Below, piece by piece: positions 1 through 11,219 of a DNA stretch of 64,000 bases. Within the stretch, counting starts at the first letter, position 1. Each line of letters starts with the position of its first letter. Made by a program: the position numbers and the translations under genes. Source of the stretch: Phascolomyces articulosus (taxonomy: Eukaryota > Mucoromycota > Mucoromycetes > Mucorales > Lichtheimiaceae); assembly GCA_025677815.1 (NCBI GenBank), contig JAIXMP010000009.1:1-64000 (forward strand), read 5' to 3'. The notes under the pieces were generated by a model. It was not told where the DNA came from. It saw nothing but the letters and a program-made list of their open reading frames with translations, and did not search any database.

Positions 1-249
1 GATTTGTATCAGGCTGCCAAATATTACCGCATGGCTGATAAACAAGATTGTGGTATCATGGGTAATTCATGGATTTACAAGCCAAAGTATGTTTACAAAG
101 TGGTAATCTTAATCCCTTTTCCGTTCACTCCGGACTCAGAGCCGATTGCCACACACACACACGCGCACACATGCTCTCTCTTCTCATTCTCCCCTGTTCT
201 TTCTCCCTGTTATTTGTTTGTTTGCTTGTTTCTTCTTTTATTGTTGTAA
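1..249 (+). CDS. C-terminal fragment of a Sel1-repeat protein (truncated by window edge)
   Basis: The first codons read AAKYYRMADKQ...GIMGNSWIYKPKY. This closely matches the C-terminus of the intact Sel1-repeat protein at 39846-42476 (AAKYYRKADEQ...GMMGNSWIYKSKY), so this is the last exon region of a paralogue that begins outside the window. The match ends near 90. The frame stays open to a stop at 247-249, but that tail is low-complexity (Thr/His then Leu/Phe) and may be intron. A GTATGT donor lies at 87, a weaker GTTTAC at 91, and a CTTTAG acceptor ends at 380. Splicing from 91 would add about 16 residues before a stop near 430. The true 3' end is therefore uncertain; the identity is firm. 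By family, a chitin-synthase activator (Skt5/Chs4) or Dsf2-like role is likely. Confidence 0.6.
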   Translation, partial: DLYQAAKYYRMADKQDCGIMGNSWIYKPKYVYKVVILIPFPFTPDSEPIATHTHAHTCSLFSFSPVLSPCYLFVCLFLLLLL

Positions 250-1414
250 AACACGCTATATTGTATTATTTCTCTTACACAAATCAGCATTATAATAATT
301 TATTATTATATAAAAAAAATCATCATCATCATAAACAAATAGCAACTAAATATTCTATTGGTCCCTTGTTTTTCCTTTAGTACGCAATTACTCACACAAA
401 AAAAGAAAAGACAACAACAGATATTTGTTGATTATTATTGTTTTTTTTATAATAAGTTATTTATACGTACTTACTTGCCATACAACAATAACAACATGAC
501 GACAATATAATAATGATTCACTAAAAGGTAACAACACCCCATGATCTACCAATTCCTATGATCTTTTGTTATTCATCATGTGTTTCTATATGATTACAGC
601 AATCTCTTGCATTTATAACTATTACTACTAAGTACATCAGTCGGAATACTTTAAAGTTCTTTGTTATATATATATATATATATATACAATAATTTTTATA
701 ATTAGATGTAAATGATGATGCCAATAATGAATTCGGAATATCTAAATACGTCCATTTTCTTATGGGTAACTATTTATTATTTTATCCCTATGACAAATAA
801 CTACTCACTCAATAATAATAACAAAGATGTGGGGAACCATGATGAATGTCATCATAATTTGTTTTTTTTTCTTTTATTTTTAAAGAGTCATTTGAATTTT
901 TCAAGTAATATAAACTAAAAAAAGAAAAAAAATAGAGAACAAGTTGTATGTACATAAGATGATGTATACAATAATAGTAACAATAGAGAATAGTAGTAAT
1001 TGAATGGTTGCTGCATATGCTAGCTGGTATATAGAATATAAAAAAATGTATATAGAAGAAAAAGCAGAAGAGAAAATATTCAAAAAAAAAGAAATTTCAC
1101 ATAACAGGATAAATCTATAATATAAAAGAAAGGGGTGGTTATATAGAAAAAAGAAGAGCATCAAAAACGAGTATATAAATCAAAAAAGCATGCATACAAA
1201 TGATGGATTGGGATTTAGGGAGAAATATATGTAGAAGAAGCGAGTGAATAATAGAATATGTATATGATAAAATGTCGATAGAATTGGGTTTACAGTATGT
1301 ATATAATAAAGAAGTATATATAATGGTATATGACACAGATATGTAAATATAAGAATAAAAAAGAATAAATGTTTATAACATTTGTTTTCTTGTAGTAAGA
1401 AAACCAAAGGCTTT
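250..1414. other. AT-rich intergenic stretch, no gene seen
   Basis: Very AT-rich sequence with A and T runs and a (TA)n microsatellite at about 667-687. Open frames on both strands are short and biased to Ile/Tyr/Phe/Ser, as expected of chance frames in AT-rich DNA. It probably holds the 3' ends of the flanking genes. The part near 381-430 may be a last exon of the truncated Sel1 gene. Confidence 0.5.
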
Positions 1415-1688
1415 TTAGCGACCATATCGACACCAGAATTCATGACTGATATATATAATAATAATAACAATAATAATAAGGAATTAGTACCTGTAATACA
1501 TAAAAGAAAGGTACTCATATACAATGTATCTATAAATATATTTACCTGAAACGTGCAACGTCAACACCACACATTGGACAAAAGCCATTTGAATGATGAT
1601 TGACAGGTTGTTCAAAAGGGCGAGTAGTAGTAGTCATGGTAAAAGAAGAAGTAGAAGTAGAAGACTTGTTAACAGTATTAGAATCCAT
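1415..1688 (-). CDS. Small Cys-containing protein, about 57 aa, two exons
   Basis: Predicted exons on the minus strand are 1688-1546 and 1445-1415. The ATG at 1688 follows an AT-rich leader. Exon 1 encodes a Ser/Thr-rich N-terminus and then a CPMCG knuckle. The GTAAAT donor lies just inside 1545, and the intron carries a TACTAAT branch-like site before a CAG acceptor. Exon 2 adds HEFWCRYGR and a stop, giving a CxxC followed by a single Cys in a WCRYG context. Using the nearer acceptor would instead end the protein at once (R-Y-stop). I do not recognise the family. The CxxC suggests metal binding, which is inference. The model is short and needs transcript support. Confidence 0.4.
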
Positions 1689-2072
1689 GATGATAATGAA
1701 GAAAAAAAAAACAGGAACAAAAGTTGATAATTGTTGTGGTTGAATAGATGAGAAAATAAGATGGTAGGAAAGAAAGAAATTGCGCAATAAGAAAAAATCG
1801 ACTTCTTTTATAATGAAAAAAGAAGGGTTTTGCCTACAAAGGTAAATTGCCCTTATTATTATTTAAGCATTCATCGGGATTTCCTAATTTTCGGACAAAC
1901 CTTCTTGTTTTGGTTATCAAAGTTCTCTCACATTCTCTTAGTCTCTCTATTTCACTGTTAAACAATATTTATATATATTACTATCCAGTCTACAGGGTCA
2001 AATATCGAATAATCTTATTACAACCGGAAGGAGCGGGTTGAGAACTTCATATAAATGTAACCTTTTTTTTTA
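1689..2072. other. Intergenic region between the small Cys protein and ELM1
   Basis: Probable promoter of the minus-strand small gene plus the 3' flank of the ELM1-like gene. It shows T-rich tracts and CTCTCT-like pyrimidine runs near 1930-1955. No further coding signal is seen. Confidence 0.4.
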
Positions 2073-4018
2073 TTAATCCTTATCCTTTCTACGTTTTCCT
2101 GTAACACGTTCCTGTCGAAGTTCCGTTACTTCTTGTTTAATATAATCCAAAGTATCTTGATTCTTAACAAGATGATAACCATCCGCCCATGATCCATGAT
2201 GACCTAAATAGCTGAGCGGGTCATATGCATGATGCTGTTGTTTATGAGAAGCACCTCTTCCACGATCAAGCCGTAATTTACGAGTGATTCTATTATCACG
2301 AGCCCATCGATGAAATCGTAATAAATGTTGACGGCATCGGTCACCAAATACAATGTAAACTGGTTTACTAATGAGATGACACACACATGATTTCGAACGT
2401 TAGTCAACTTGATGATGTTTTATTTGTAGGGTGACAACAACAACAACAATGAATTATTTACCGTTTGGCAGCAGCATGTGCAACTGAGTAATCAAGGTCA
2501 GCCGTAATCACCACGCGAGTGGCTTTATCTATCATGCTTTGGTATATGTGTGCTCTTGTCAAACTTGTTTCAGTATCAACCATAGCGTCCCAAATCGCAA
2601 TAGAGTCTGTATGATGATTATGTATTTTCATTATCTTTTCTTTGACCTACAGAAGTTCATCATCATAATGATCCACGTGTTTTTTTCTTTGTTATTATTT
2701 GCTTTGTTTTTTTTTATCACTTTATCTCATCTCTCCTTTTTTCATTCTTTTTGTTTACCTCAGGAGTGGTTTTTTCTGTAAAGATAACAGCAACTTTGCC
2801 ATGTAATTTTTTAACGATACGCTATGAAATTTTGAGTCATGGAAAACGCGGGTAAGAAAATTTTTTTTTTTTTCATTTTCACCAAGATACGCTTTTTCTA
2901 TTTGTTACCTGAATATTATCAGCTATTAATGAAGCGTCCTCTGAATACCATCGACATTGAGGGGTATAGCCACCAATCACAAATACCATCATATTGGAAT
3001 GAGGTTCAAGGAAAGAAGAAGGCAATATATCTTTTAGGTAACCTTCATTTCCTTTTTCAATATCTAATAATGGAACCTAACAGAATCAACAACACAATGT
3101 TAATCCATCATAAAAAATGATATATAGGCAATCATCGCCTTTATCCCATTTCATATCTGTACCTGAGTAGCTATACTATTTTTTTGTTTTGAATAAAAAG
3201 GACCCAATTTGGCTATGATAAAATATCATCCACTCAGTATAACCATATATATATATATATATATCATTTTTCTATAATCACAAATGAAAAGGAGATCTCT
3301 CTACCTAGCTTTGCATCCATTTCATATTTTGGTAAAACGACCTGATCAAAGTATACAAATGGAATATTGGGATATCCCACATAAACTAACGGATAGAATG
3401 TCAATTGAGCATATACATTTAGTCTTTCATGAATCAGAAAAATAAATAAATAACATGTTATATTACCAGAATATGTAAATGGATTATTCTTAGAGACACT
3501 TAAGCATGCAGGGATAGCTTCGGGTGCACTACAAACAACAAAATCGGGTCTTTGACCACTCCATTCTCCTTCTTTCACTGTTAGATACCATGGTAATTTG
3601 CCTTGTTCCGCTTTTTTTCGACTTAGGAACCAATCTACTAGATATTTCTGAACAATAGGTGGAAATACTTGTAATCCTATCCAACATTATGATCCAGTTC
3701 ATTGATATGTATTAAATTTAATCTGTCATTAGCTCGGAAAATAAAGCAAGGGATAGTCGTTGTGTCTGTTTGTATATAGCTGTTATATTACAAATAGACT
3801 TATTACGTACCTTTACTTGTCACCACCGTTTTAAGTTCGACATGACCTAGTTTTTTACCTAGCGCCATTCCTGATAATGTCGATTGTATACTACCATCAG
3901 TTAAAACCCATACTGGACGACGATCGTTCAATACTCTCATGCTGGTTGTTAATGGACGTACGCGTTGGTATAGTGTCGATCGACATGAACAAAGTGGATT
4001 GATTCGTGAAAGAATCAT
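2073..4018 (-). CDS. Mitochondrial fission ELM1-like protein (DUF1022), 8 exons, 419 aa
   Basis: Exons on the minus strand: 4018-3811, 3676-3467, 3385-3305, 3212-3163, 3076-2909, 2821-2759, 2646-2462, 2367-2073. They join in phase to 420 codons. The protein carries the marks of the Mito_fiss_Elm1 family: WVLTDG near residue 37, a central VKEGEW...DFVVCSAPEAIP block, YVGYPNIPFVYFDQVVLPKYE, a VFVIGGYTPQ turn, VAVIFTEKTTPE (equivalent to the SRRTPP segment), RVVITADLDYSVAHAAA and KPVYIVFG. In plants ELM1 brings the fission dynamin to mitochondria; bacterial members are uncharacterised. The first about 30 residues are Arg-rich with no acidic residue, so a mitochondrial presequence is plausible. 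The gene is divergent from BAP31. Family assignment is firm; the exact role in fungi is inference. Confidence 0.85.
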
Positions 4019-4638
4019 TTTATTATATTATTTTATTGATTGTTGACAACCAAAAGAAAAAATTACCCCGAACGCTAGGTGTAGATATTAAAATGCTTTC
4101 TGGCTGACTTTATCGTACGCTTTGACCCATATTTTTTTCAATCTTCCAAGGAAACCCTCTAATCTTTTTTGAGTACCTTTGTGTTTTATTTCAAACAATA
4201 ACTTTGTTCAAAAAATTTATTATTCTAAAAATATTGGGAACAGAGATATGCAGTATATGGATATTACTATGTCATCCGCTGGATGCACAATATCACGTAC
4301 ATATGATGCATCAAGCAGAACATATAAATAAGAGAATAGAAAGAAAAGATCAACGAAAAAGAGGGATAAAAAATAGGTACATATAAAATAATAATAGTAA
4401 TAGATTAATTGAAGCATACTGAAAAAAAAAACCATCATCAGATATTGTAGCAAGCATATGCTTCCACGTAGACAACAATTTTCATTGGGTGTAATGGGCG
4501 ATCCGGTACCAAGAAAATTAACCAGTTGATTGATATAAATAGAGACACCGGGCCGAGACGTTGCCAAGTAAACCTTGTAACTCTTTCTTTTAAAACTTCA
4601 CTCAAACTCATTTTCTTTTTTTCATTGAAAACAAAAAA
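4019..4638. promoter_or_regulatory. Divergent promoter region, ELM1-like / BAP31-like
   Basis: 620 nt between two start codons pointing away from each other, so both promoters must lie here. The minus-strand open frames inside it have no family features and overlap the BAP31 first exon; I treat them as chance. No individual factor site is claimed. Confidence 0.5.
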
Positions 4639-5989
4639 ATGACTATTTACTATACCCTCACGTTTGGAATCTTGGTCACCGAGGTACATATCTCCTTTTT
4701 ATTGATCCAATGGTTGTTGTGCATGGATCTTTTGGATTGAAAATAACTAACCCGAGAAATATACATGAAACACGGTTTACTTTTTATAGATGATCATTTT
4801 CTGTATTCTGGTGGTAAGTTAATCTTTTTCTTTGAACACGCGTTTCCGTAAAATAATCAAAATGGCAATGAAAAAGCTCATCCTTTTTTTTAAAAAATAT
4901 ATTAGCTCCCACTTCCTTCTCATTGGCGTCGGGCTATGCTCAAGTTTGCTTCCACTTCTCCTGCTGTAAGTTATTTTATCAAACTGAGGGACTTATTTTT
5001 TGTTTGTTTGAGAATTCACGTGTATATTAAATATCGAACCACAATTGATATAGGTTGGTAAAGCTCTTCACGTCCTGAAAATCATCTTTGCGTAAGTGAT
5101 ATTTCTTTTATATTTTATTAAATTGCCATTTTATTGTGTTCTATATGACTCATTGGATATATTTTATTATTACTTGAATATAATAGATTCATCTTTATCT
5201 TGTTCATTGGTAAGATCAAATTATCTATAATTGTATATAAAATATATTATTTTTCGCACGGTTTCTTCCAGTGACGCTAACTTTATTGTTGTTGGGGGGA
5301 TGTTCATTAGATACCATTAATCGACTTCAACGTATTGATTCTGTCGAAGCCGATGGAGAGCAACGTCAACATTATGATTATAGTTATGAAGCTAACAACA
5401 AAGCCAAAAAATTCTACGCTCAACGTAACTTGTATCTCACTGGTTTCACCCTTTTCTTGTCCTTGTATGTCATAATATTGAGGGAAAAGGAGAGAGAAAA
5501 TGGTATTTGGTTTGGATGGTAGAAAAAGAGGAAGAGAGGATTTTCGTTTATTCACATAGCATATATGAATGATATTATAGGATTCTTGAACGTACTAGCA
5601 CTTTGGTGTTCCAAGTCTTGAAGCGCGAAGAAGAATTGGAAAATTTGAAGAAAGAGGTAAAAAAAAAAGGGAGTGTATTGATCTCATGAAACACTATAGA
5701 CTATCTTTTATCATTGAGCAAATTGACTGATCCCATAAAACTCAAATAATAGACCAACTCCACTACTGAAGGTCATCAAGAATTCATTGACAAGGAAGAT
5801 GGTTACAAGAAGGAAATTGCTGCGCTTAATTCGGAATTGAAACAACTCAAGCAGCAGGATCGTGATTTTGAAACCCTCAAGAAGCAAGTGGCACAGCAAT
5901 CCGTTGAATATAATCGTTTAGCTGACGAACGTAATGAATTGGAACGTGCTGCGTCAGGTCAAAAGGATGAAGTGAAGAAGGACATTTAA
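4639..5989 (+). CDS. BAP31-like ER membrane protein, 8 exons, 218 aa
   Basis: Exons: 4639-4683, 4790-4813, 4906-4965, 5054-5091, 5187-5209, 5311-5464, 5581-5656, 5753-5989. The N-terminus MTIYYTLTFGILVTE plus LPLPSHWRRAMLKF is the usual first membrane helix and RR loop of BAP29/31 (yeast Yet1/Yet3). A second helix runs through KIIFAFIFILFIDTINRL. The signature FYAQRNLYLTGFTLFLSLIL follows, then a charged coiled coil to the end. The protein ends in KKDI, a textbook dilysine (KKxx) ER-retrieval signal. The exon 6 start at 5311 was preferred over 5272 because it restores FIDTINRL, the family pattern. The product acts in the ER membrane as an export or quality-control factor. Confidence 0.88.
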
Positions 5990-6494
5990 AAAAAACACAA
6001 TTAGGGAAGGATTTGCTATTTTCCACTCCAAACATAATGTACTTTACATATCAAAAAAAAAAACCCACCCACACACAACACACTCGCACTTACACAAAAC
6101 ATCATATCATACTATATCCACATCACACAGACACACACACACGCACAATCACATTATTAAAAAAATTTTGTTTTTTAGTGAAACAATATTATAATATTTA
6201 AAAAAAAAAAGAAAACATGATTTATAAAAAAAGAGGGCTTGCTTCTCTTTTTTTTTCTTTGCAAAATGAAAATGAAAAAAATGATATATAAAAATTGGTT
6301 TTGGTGTACAAGTAGGATGAATAGAGAGAACTCTTGATGGAGGATTGGATGCAGAAACGGTTTGTTTTGTTGTTGGTTTAAATTATAAAGTCGATGATCA
6401 TTGTTGAGAGGGGAAGGTAATGGTAAAAGAAATATATATATATATATATATATAATGTAAAGGATCAAAGAGGCTTCCGCCTCTGGTTTTTTTT
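5990..6494. other. Convergent 3' flank between BAP31-like gene and DPH3
   Basis: Intergenic DNA where the two genes converge. It contains CA-rich runs (about 6066-6150) and an (AT)n tract at about 6431-6454. No gene is seen. Confidence 0.45.
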
Positions 6495-6907
6495 TTAGGC
6501 GACCGTCACCGTATTCCCTACTTCAAACGTTTCTCCTCCTTCGTCGTCTGCAAATTCGTCTGGATCGTAAATGACTCGAATAATAAGTGAACAAGAAGGA
6601 CAACGAGCTACATCTTCTCCATCCTGTAAATCTTCCTATAAACATATCCATAACAATTAGCTTATATCATCAAAAAATATTATTGAATATAGAAAAAGGA
6701 TATAAGCCAAAAAATATAAAATAAAACATACAATGCTGATCTCAAACTTGTCTCCACATGGACATGGATAAGTATAGATCTGTTCGTCTTCGTCAAACTC
6801 CATGTCTTCGATCTCGATCTAAAAAATAATAATAGTTAATAATCATTTTAATTATTATATTTAAGAAAATTAAAAATGCAACATACTTCATCGTAAAAGG
6901 AAGTCAT
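6495..6907 (-). CDS. DPH3: Diphthamide biosynthesis protein 3 / Kti11, 82 aa, 3 exons
   Basis: Exons on the minus strand: 6907-6887, 6818-6732, 6635-6495. The 82-residue product starts [15 protein letters not shown] and has the CSL zinc-binding pattern [11 protein letters not shown] followed by [15 protein letters not shown]. These two Cys pairs hold one metal in the DPH-type zinc finger. By family knowledge, DPH3 passes electrons to the Dph1-Dph2 radical enzyme that starts diphthamide synthesis on eEF2, and it also serves Elongator as Kti11. Length equals that of the yeast protein. The tail after the finger is acidic. Very sure of identity. Confidence 0.95.
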
Positions 6908-7910
6908 AATTGAAGATTGTTGGGTAGAAAAGGTGTAAAGAGAGACGAATTGTATAAAGTGAAACTGGAAGAAACTTTCTTTCACAGCATTTCCAACAGG
7001 TTTTTATAATACAAAATATACAGCAATTTCCTTTTTTGGAACAACATTGTTTTGGAGCGTTGGTTGATTAATAACTACTCAATGATTTGCTTTTGCCAAG
7101 TATATTTCATTTATTAGATTGATTCATTAGGACCTTTGATTATTATACCTTTTTTTTTTTACATATATTTATTTCAAATTATTAAGATATTTCTTATATA
7201 TAGAGTGAAGAAGCAGTGGACAAGTAGTATAAACCTCTACTGAGCAAGAATATCCATTGCGGTTGGTACAACAAAAATAAACCATTTTGATATTCATGGC
7301 CATTTGGGAGATGTGTTTCAAAAGTTATGCTTCGAATACTCTAATATAATGATATTCCAGTATAGAAGTACGTAATTCATAGAGCACAGCTTATATAAAA
7401 TGAATGATACATATGACTCTTGCACCACCGATTTCAGTTACAATACGTAGTATGTTGGATATTTTAAATAATGCATGGTCCATATCCTGTACACCATAAC
7501 CATCGTATATGGTTATACAATTCATGATATGTAAGGTTGAAACTAGAAAAAAGTTATATCTTTTGCATGGGCATCTTAATACGTCATCACATTAATACAT
7601 ATGTATATAGTGACAATAATAAATAATAAACATATTCATTTTCAAATTTGGGCTATTTTTGCTATATACAAACTCGATAAAGAATCCGTGGGAGATAGAC
7701 AGAAAAGAATAACTGGAAAACAAGTCTATTCTTATAATATTTCAAACAAAGTACAAAATGACTTTTTGTTTTATTTTATATATGTATATACTATTTTTTT
7801 AACGATGAAAAACAAGTTTGAACAAAGGAAATTGGAAGAGAAAGTTTGATAAATATAGAATAAATGATTTCACGTATAGATAGACACACTCTTCTCTAAA
7901 TGATTTTTTT
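6908..7910. other. Intergenic: DPH3 promoter and P5CDH 3' flank
   Basis: About 1 kb of AT-rich DNA without a supported gene. The first 150 nt should contain the DPH3 promoter. An open frame at 7601-7849 has no recognisable features. Confidence 0.45.
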
Positions 7911-10094
7911 TTACAACCAGTTGGAAGGGTAAACGAAATCATCAATAGGAACAAAGTTTTCCTTGATACTGCGTGTAGAAACAAAACGAACCAACAATGA
8001 CCAACTGCCTGCCTTATCGTTGGTACCTGAACCACGACCACCACCAAAGGGTTGTTGACCAACTACTGCACCCGTACATTTATCATTAATATAGAAGTTA
8101 CCAGCGGTATGACGCAAAAGATTGCTTCCTTTGACAATTGATTCACGATCCTTGGCAAAGAAAGCACCTGTCAAACCATATTCTGTGGTATTTTGAATCA
8201 ACTTGCATGTTTCTTCAAATTGACTATCTTCATAGACATAAAGCGTCACGACAGGGCCAAAGATTTCATCCGTCAAGGTCTTAGTCATGGGATCCTTGCT
8301 GACAATGATAGTAGGTTCAATAAAGTAACCGGTAGAATCATCACATTTACCACCTGCCAATATTTGACAATTTTCATCGGCTTGAGCATGATTGATGAAT
8401 CCTTTGATCTTGTCAAAGGCAAATCGATTGATTACTGGGCCCATAAAGTTTTCAAATTCATGAGAGGGACCTTGTTTGATCTTGGCATGCTCTTCCAATA
8501 AGAATTTGCGGTAGGTAGGATAGAGACTTTGTGGAATATAAGCACGACTACAAGCAGAGCATTTTTGTCCTTGGAATTCAAAAGAACCACGGATGGTTTG
8601 TAATGCAGCATGACGCACGCCTTGTTCGTCCAAAGAAGGATGCAACAAGTGATAGTTTTTTCCACCCGTTTCACCGACCACGCGTGGGTAGCTGGTATAC
8701 TTTTCAATATTGTTACCAATATCCTTCCACAATTTACGGAACACGGCAGTTGAACCAGTATAGTGCAAGGAGGAGAACTCAGGGTGACCAATGGCGGCAG
8801 CACAGACTTCTTCAGCTGGACCAGGGACAAATTGAATGACACCTGGGGGTAAACCGGCTTCGACCAAAAGTTCATAGACCAAATAGTTCGACAAGACAGC
8901 AGAGGGAGAAGGCTTCCAAAGGACGACATTGCCCATCAAGGCAGGAGCACTGGGCAAATTACCACCAATGGCAGTAAAGTTGAAAGGCGAGACAGCAAGG
9001 ACAAAACCATCCAAGGCACGATATTCTGTACGATTCCATGTACCAAACGCATTCTTGGGTGGTTGAATATGATACATTTCTTCGGCATACTTGCAGTTGA
9101 AACGCCAAAAATCACATAATTCAGCGGCAGCATCAATTTCTGCTTGCCAAATATTTTTACCTTGACCCAACATGGTCGATGCCATAATCTTGTATCTGTA
9201 AAAATTGTAAAACATTCGTATTTAATTTTCTCATCGTCATCATTTGTTTATACTCCCCTTGCTTTACATCCTTTCTTCCTGTTTTCTTTTCCTTTCTCCC
9301 TTTTTTGTCATCATCACCAGTCCCTAGAGAAAATCCCCTGATAGAATACCTGTATTTGCTTGAAAGTAAATCAGCTGCCTTGAGGAATACAGCAACGCGA
9401 TCATTGAATGGAAGACTTTCCCAACGTGCCTTGGCAGCCATAGCACCTTCAATGGACTATTATAACAGAAATAAAACATCCCATACCCCCCAGATTTTAG
9501 TTCGATTTATTTTATTTCAGTTAAATGAAAACCAAGACTTTTTTATACAATGCATGGGAGCCTTTATTCGTCATCGTTTATCAAAAGAACGATGGTAGAA
9601 AATTACCTTTTTGATCAATGACGCGTCAGCTTCATGGAAGGTACATACGGCCTTGTTATGTTCTGAAGGATTAAATTGTTGTGCTGTTCTACCAGTGAAG
9701 ATCTATATAGATATATTTTACCAAAAGAGGATCCGATATAGCGTGTGAGATGTATGTACATTTGTACAAACGATTGCAAAAATAAAGAGTGTTTTCTACC
9801 TTTTCACCATTGATAACAACAGGTACTTCCAATGGACCTTCAGCACGCATTGCTTCCAAAGCTTCTTGTAACTTCTTTCTTTCCTCAGAGCCAGGTGCAT
9901 AATGTTTCTACGATGAAATAAAAAAAAAAAAAAAGATAAGAATTTGAGGGTGAGATTGGTAGGTGGTGGTTGTACAATAGAGGGAATGCAACATGTCAAA
10001 CGAAAAAGTAATAGGTTTGTATTACCATAGGCTCATTGTCAATGGCAGGTAATTTGAAGTGAGCAAGAGATGGTGTTTGCAATGAATGAGTCAT
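7911..10094 (-). CDS. PUT2: Delta-1-pyrroline-5-carboxylate dehydrogenase, 5 exons, 554 aa
   Basis: Exons on the minus strand: 10094-10026, 9907-9800, 9702-9607, 9456-9350, 9195-7911. The enzyme (ALDH4 family) oxidises glutamate semialdehyde/P5C to glutamate with NAD+, the second step of proline breakdown in mitochondria. Seen in the sequence: the ALDH core with SPFNFTAIGGNL, Glu302 in GETGGKN, the nucleophile Cys339 in GQKCSACSR, EIFGPVVTLYVY and PFGGGRGSGTNDKAG near the end. Length is normal for the family. The N-terminus has little acidic charge at first (MTHSLQTPSLAHF), so import could use a short presequence; that is not certain. No proline-utilisation partner gene lies nearby. The symbol follows the yeast name. 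Confidence 0.93.
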
Positions 10095-11219
10095 ATTTTA
10101 ATAATGTCTTAACAAAAAGAAAAAGAGAAGAAAAAAAAAAGAGAAGGAATCATCAAGGTCCTTTTTTCAAGAAGCTCTTTATATATTTCCTCTCTTTTTT
10201 TCTTCAGTTCGTTCATCTTCCTTTTTTTTTTTCTGGACAAATTTTTTTTTGACGCATGATGCTGCGTTTAGTTTTTTCCAAACATAAACATAGAACGCGT
10301 TTATAAGGAAACTTTCTCACGCAGTTCTTCAAGTTTAGGTGACGAATCATATTCAAGGTGACCCACACACAACAATTTTTTTTATATGCAGTCTCCCTTC
10401 TCTCTCTTGCATCTTGCCATCAAACCTTGTTTTTTTGGGTAACATTCTTATATCAGATTTTAGCTTGTAGAGAGTTCACATGCTTGGTATGTTTTCGTTC
10501 TATAAAGCATTTCAAAACGGTCATTATAATTTATTTCAAACTGACATCCTTCTAAATCAAAAGATAAGATTCTATTACTAAGGATACTACTACTAGTCTG
10601 TGATTGTTCAGAAAAGGTGAGTTCTTTTTGATGGATGGATGGTACATATATAATATATAACACTGTTATGATATACCTTACACAGTAAAAACCCTTTCTC
10701 CCTTTCACTTTCTCCCGCATAAACACAAAATAATGAGTACAAATCATCTCCTCTCATCCTCTTATTATTACTATTACTGGTGGTTTTATAATATATCCCC
10801 TTATATGAGACAAAAAAAAATGATGGGTCAGAAATGAAACGTTTTACAAGTCAGAAATGTTGGCTCCTGTAGCCCCTGGATCATTTGTATATCATCATGT
10901 GTGTGCTATTATAATAATAGATTGAATGGGGGATAAACGAAATAAAATGGCTTAGTTTATCATATAAATATTATTATTTTATTATGATGATTACTAAAAG
11001 GACATCATTAGAAAAGGCTAACAGAACGCTGTTAATTTATTTATTATTTGTATCTATTTGAACATAAATACACAAATCAATCAAAAATAATAAACAGAGA
11101 TGCAAATCACCCTCATGCATCAGGCTCCGCTTAATAACTTTCTTTCTTCTAATGCACGATAAAGTTTGATGCAGAACTCATTTTATTATAAAACAACCAA
11201 ATGCCCCATCTTTTTATGA
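10095..11219. other. Intergenic: P5CDH promoter side and 3' flank of MDR copy A
   Basis: Just over 1 kb with T-rich and A-rich tracts near the P5CDH start (10110-10250). The open frames here are short and unlike protein. I see no gene, tRNA or repeat of note. Confidence 0.45.

Noticed and set aside
2462..2646. Apparent frameshift in exon 7 of the ELM1-like gene
   Set aside because: On a first pass I dropped two bases near 2535. Re-reading the sequence gives one continuous frame through WDAMVDTETSLTRAHIYQSMIDKATR, so the gene is intact.
4220..4689. Minus-strand frames overlapping the BAP31 start
   Set aside because: They are low in complexity, lie antisense to a conserved exon and show no domain.
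5272..5310. Using the CAG acceptor at 5271 for BAP31 exon 6
   Set aside because: It keeps the frame but inserts VTLTLLLLGGCSL, breaking the conserved FIDxxNRL junction. The TTCATTAG acceptor at 5310 restores it.
8193..8929. Open frames on either strand inside P5CDH
   Set aside because: They overlap the conserved ALDH exon in other frames and have no family features.
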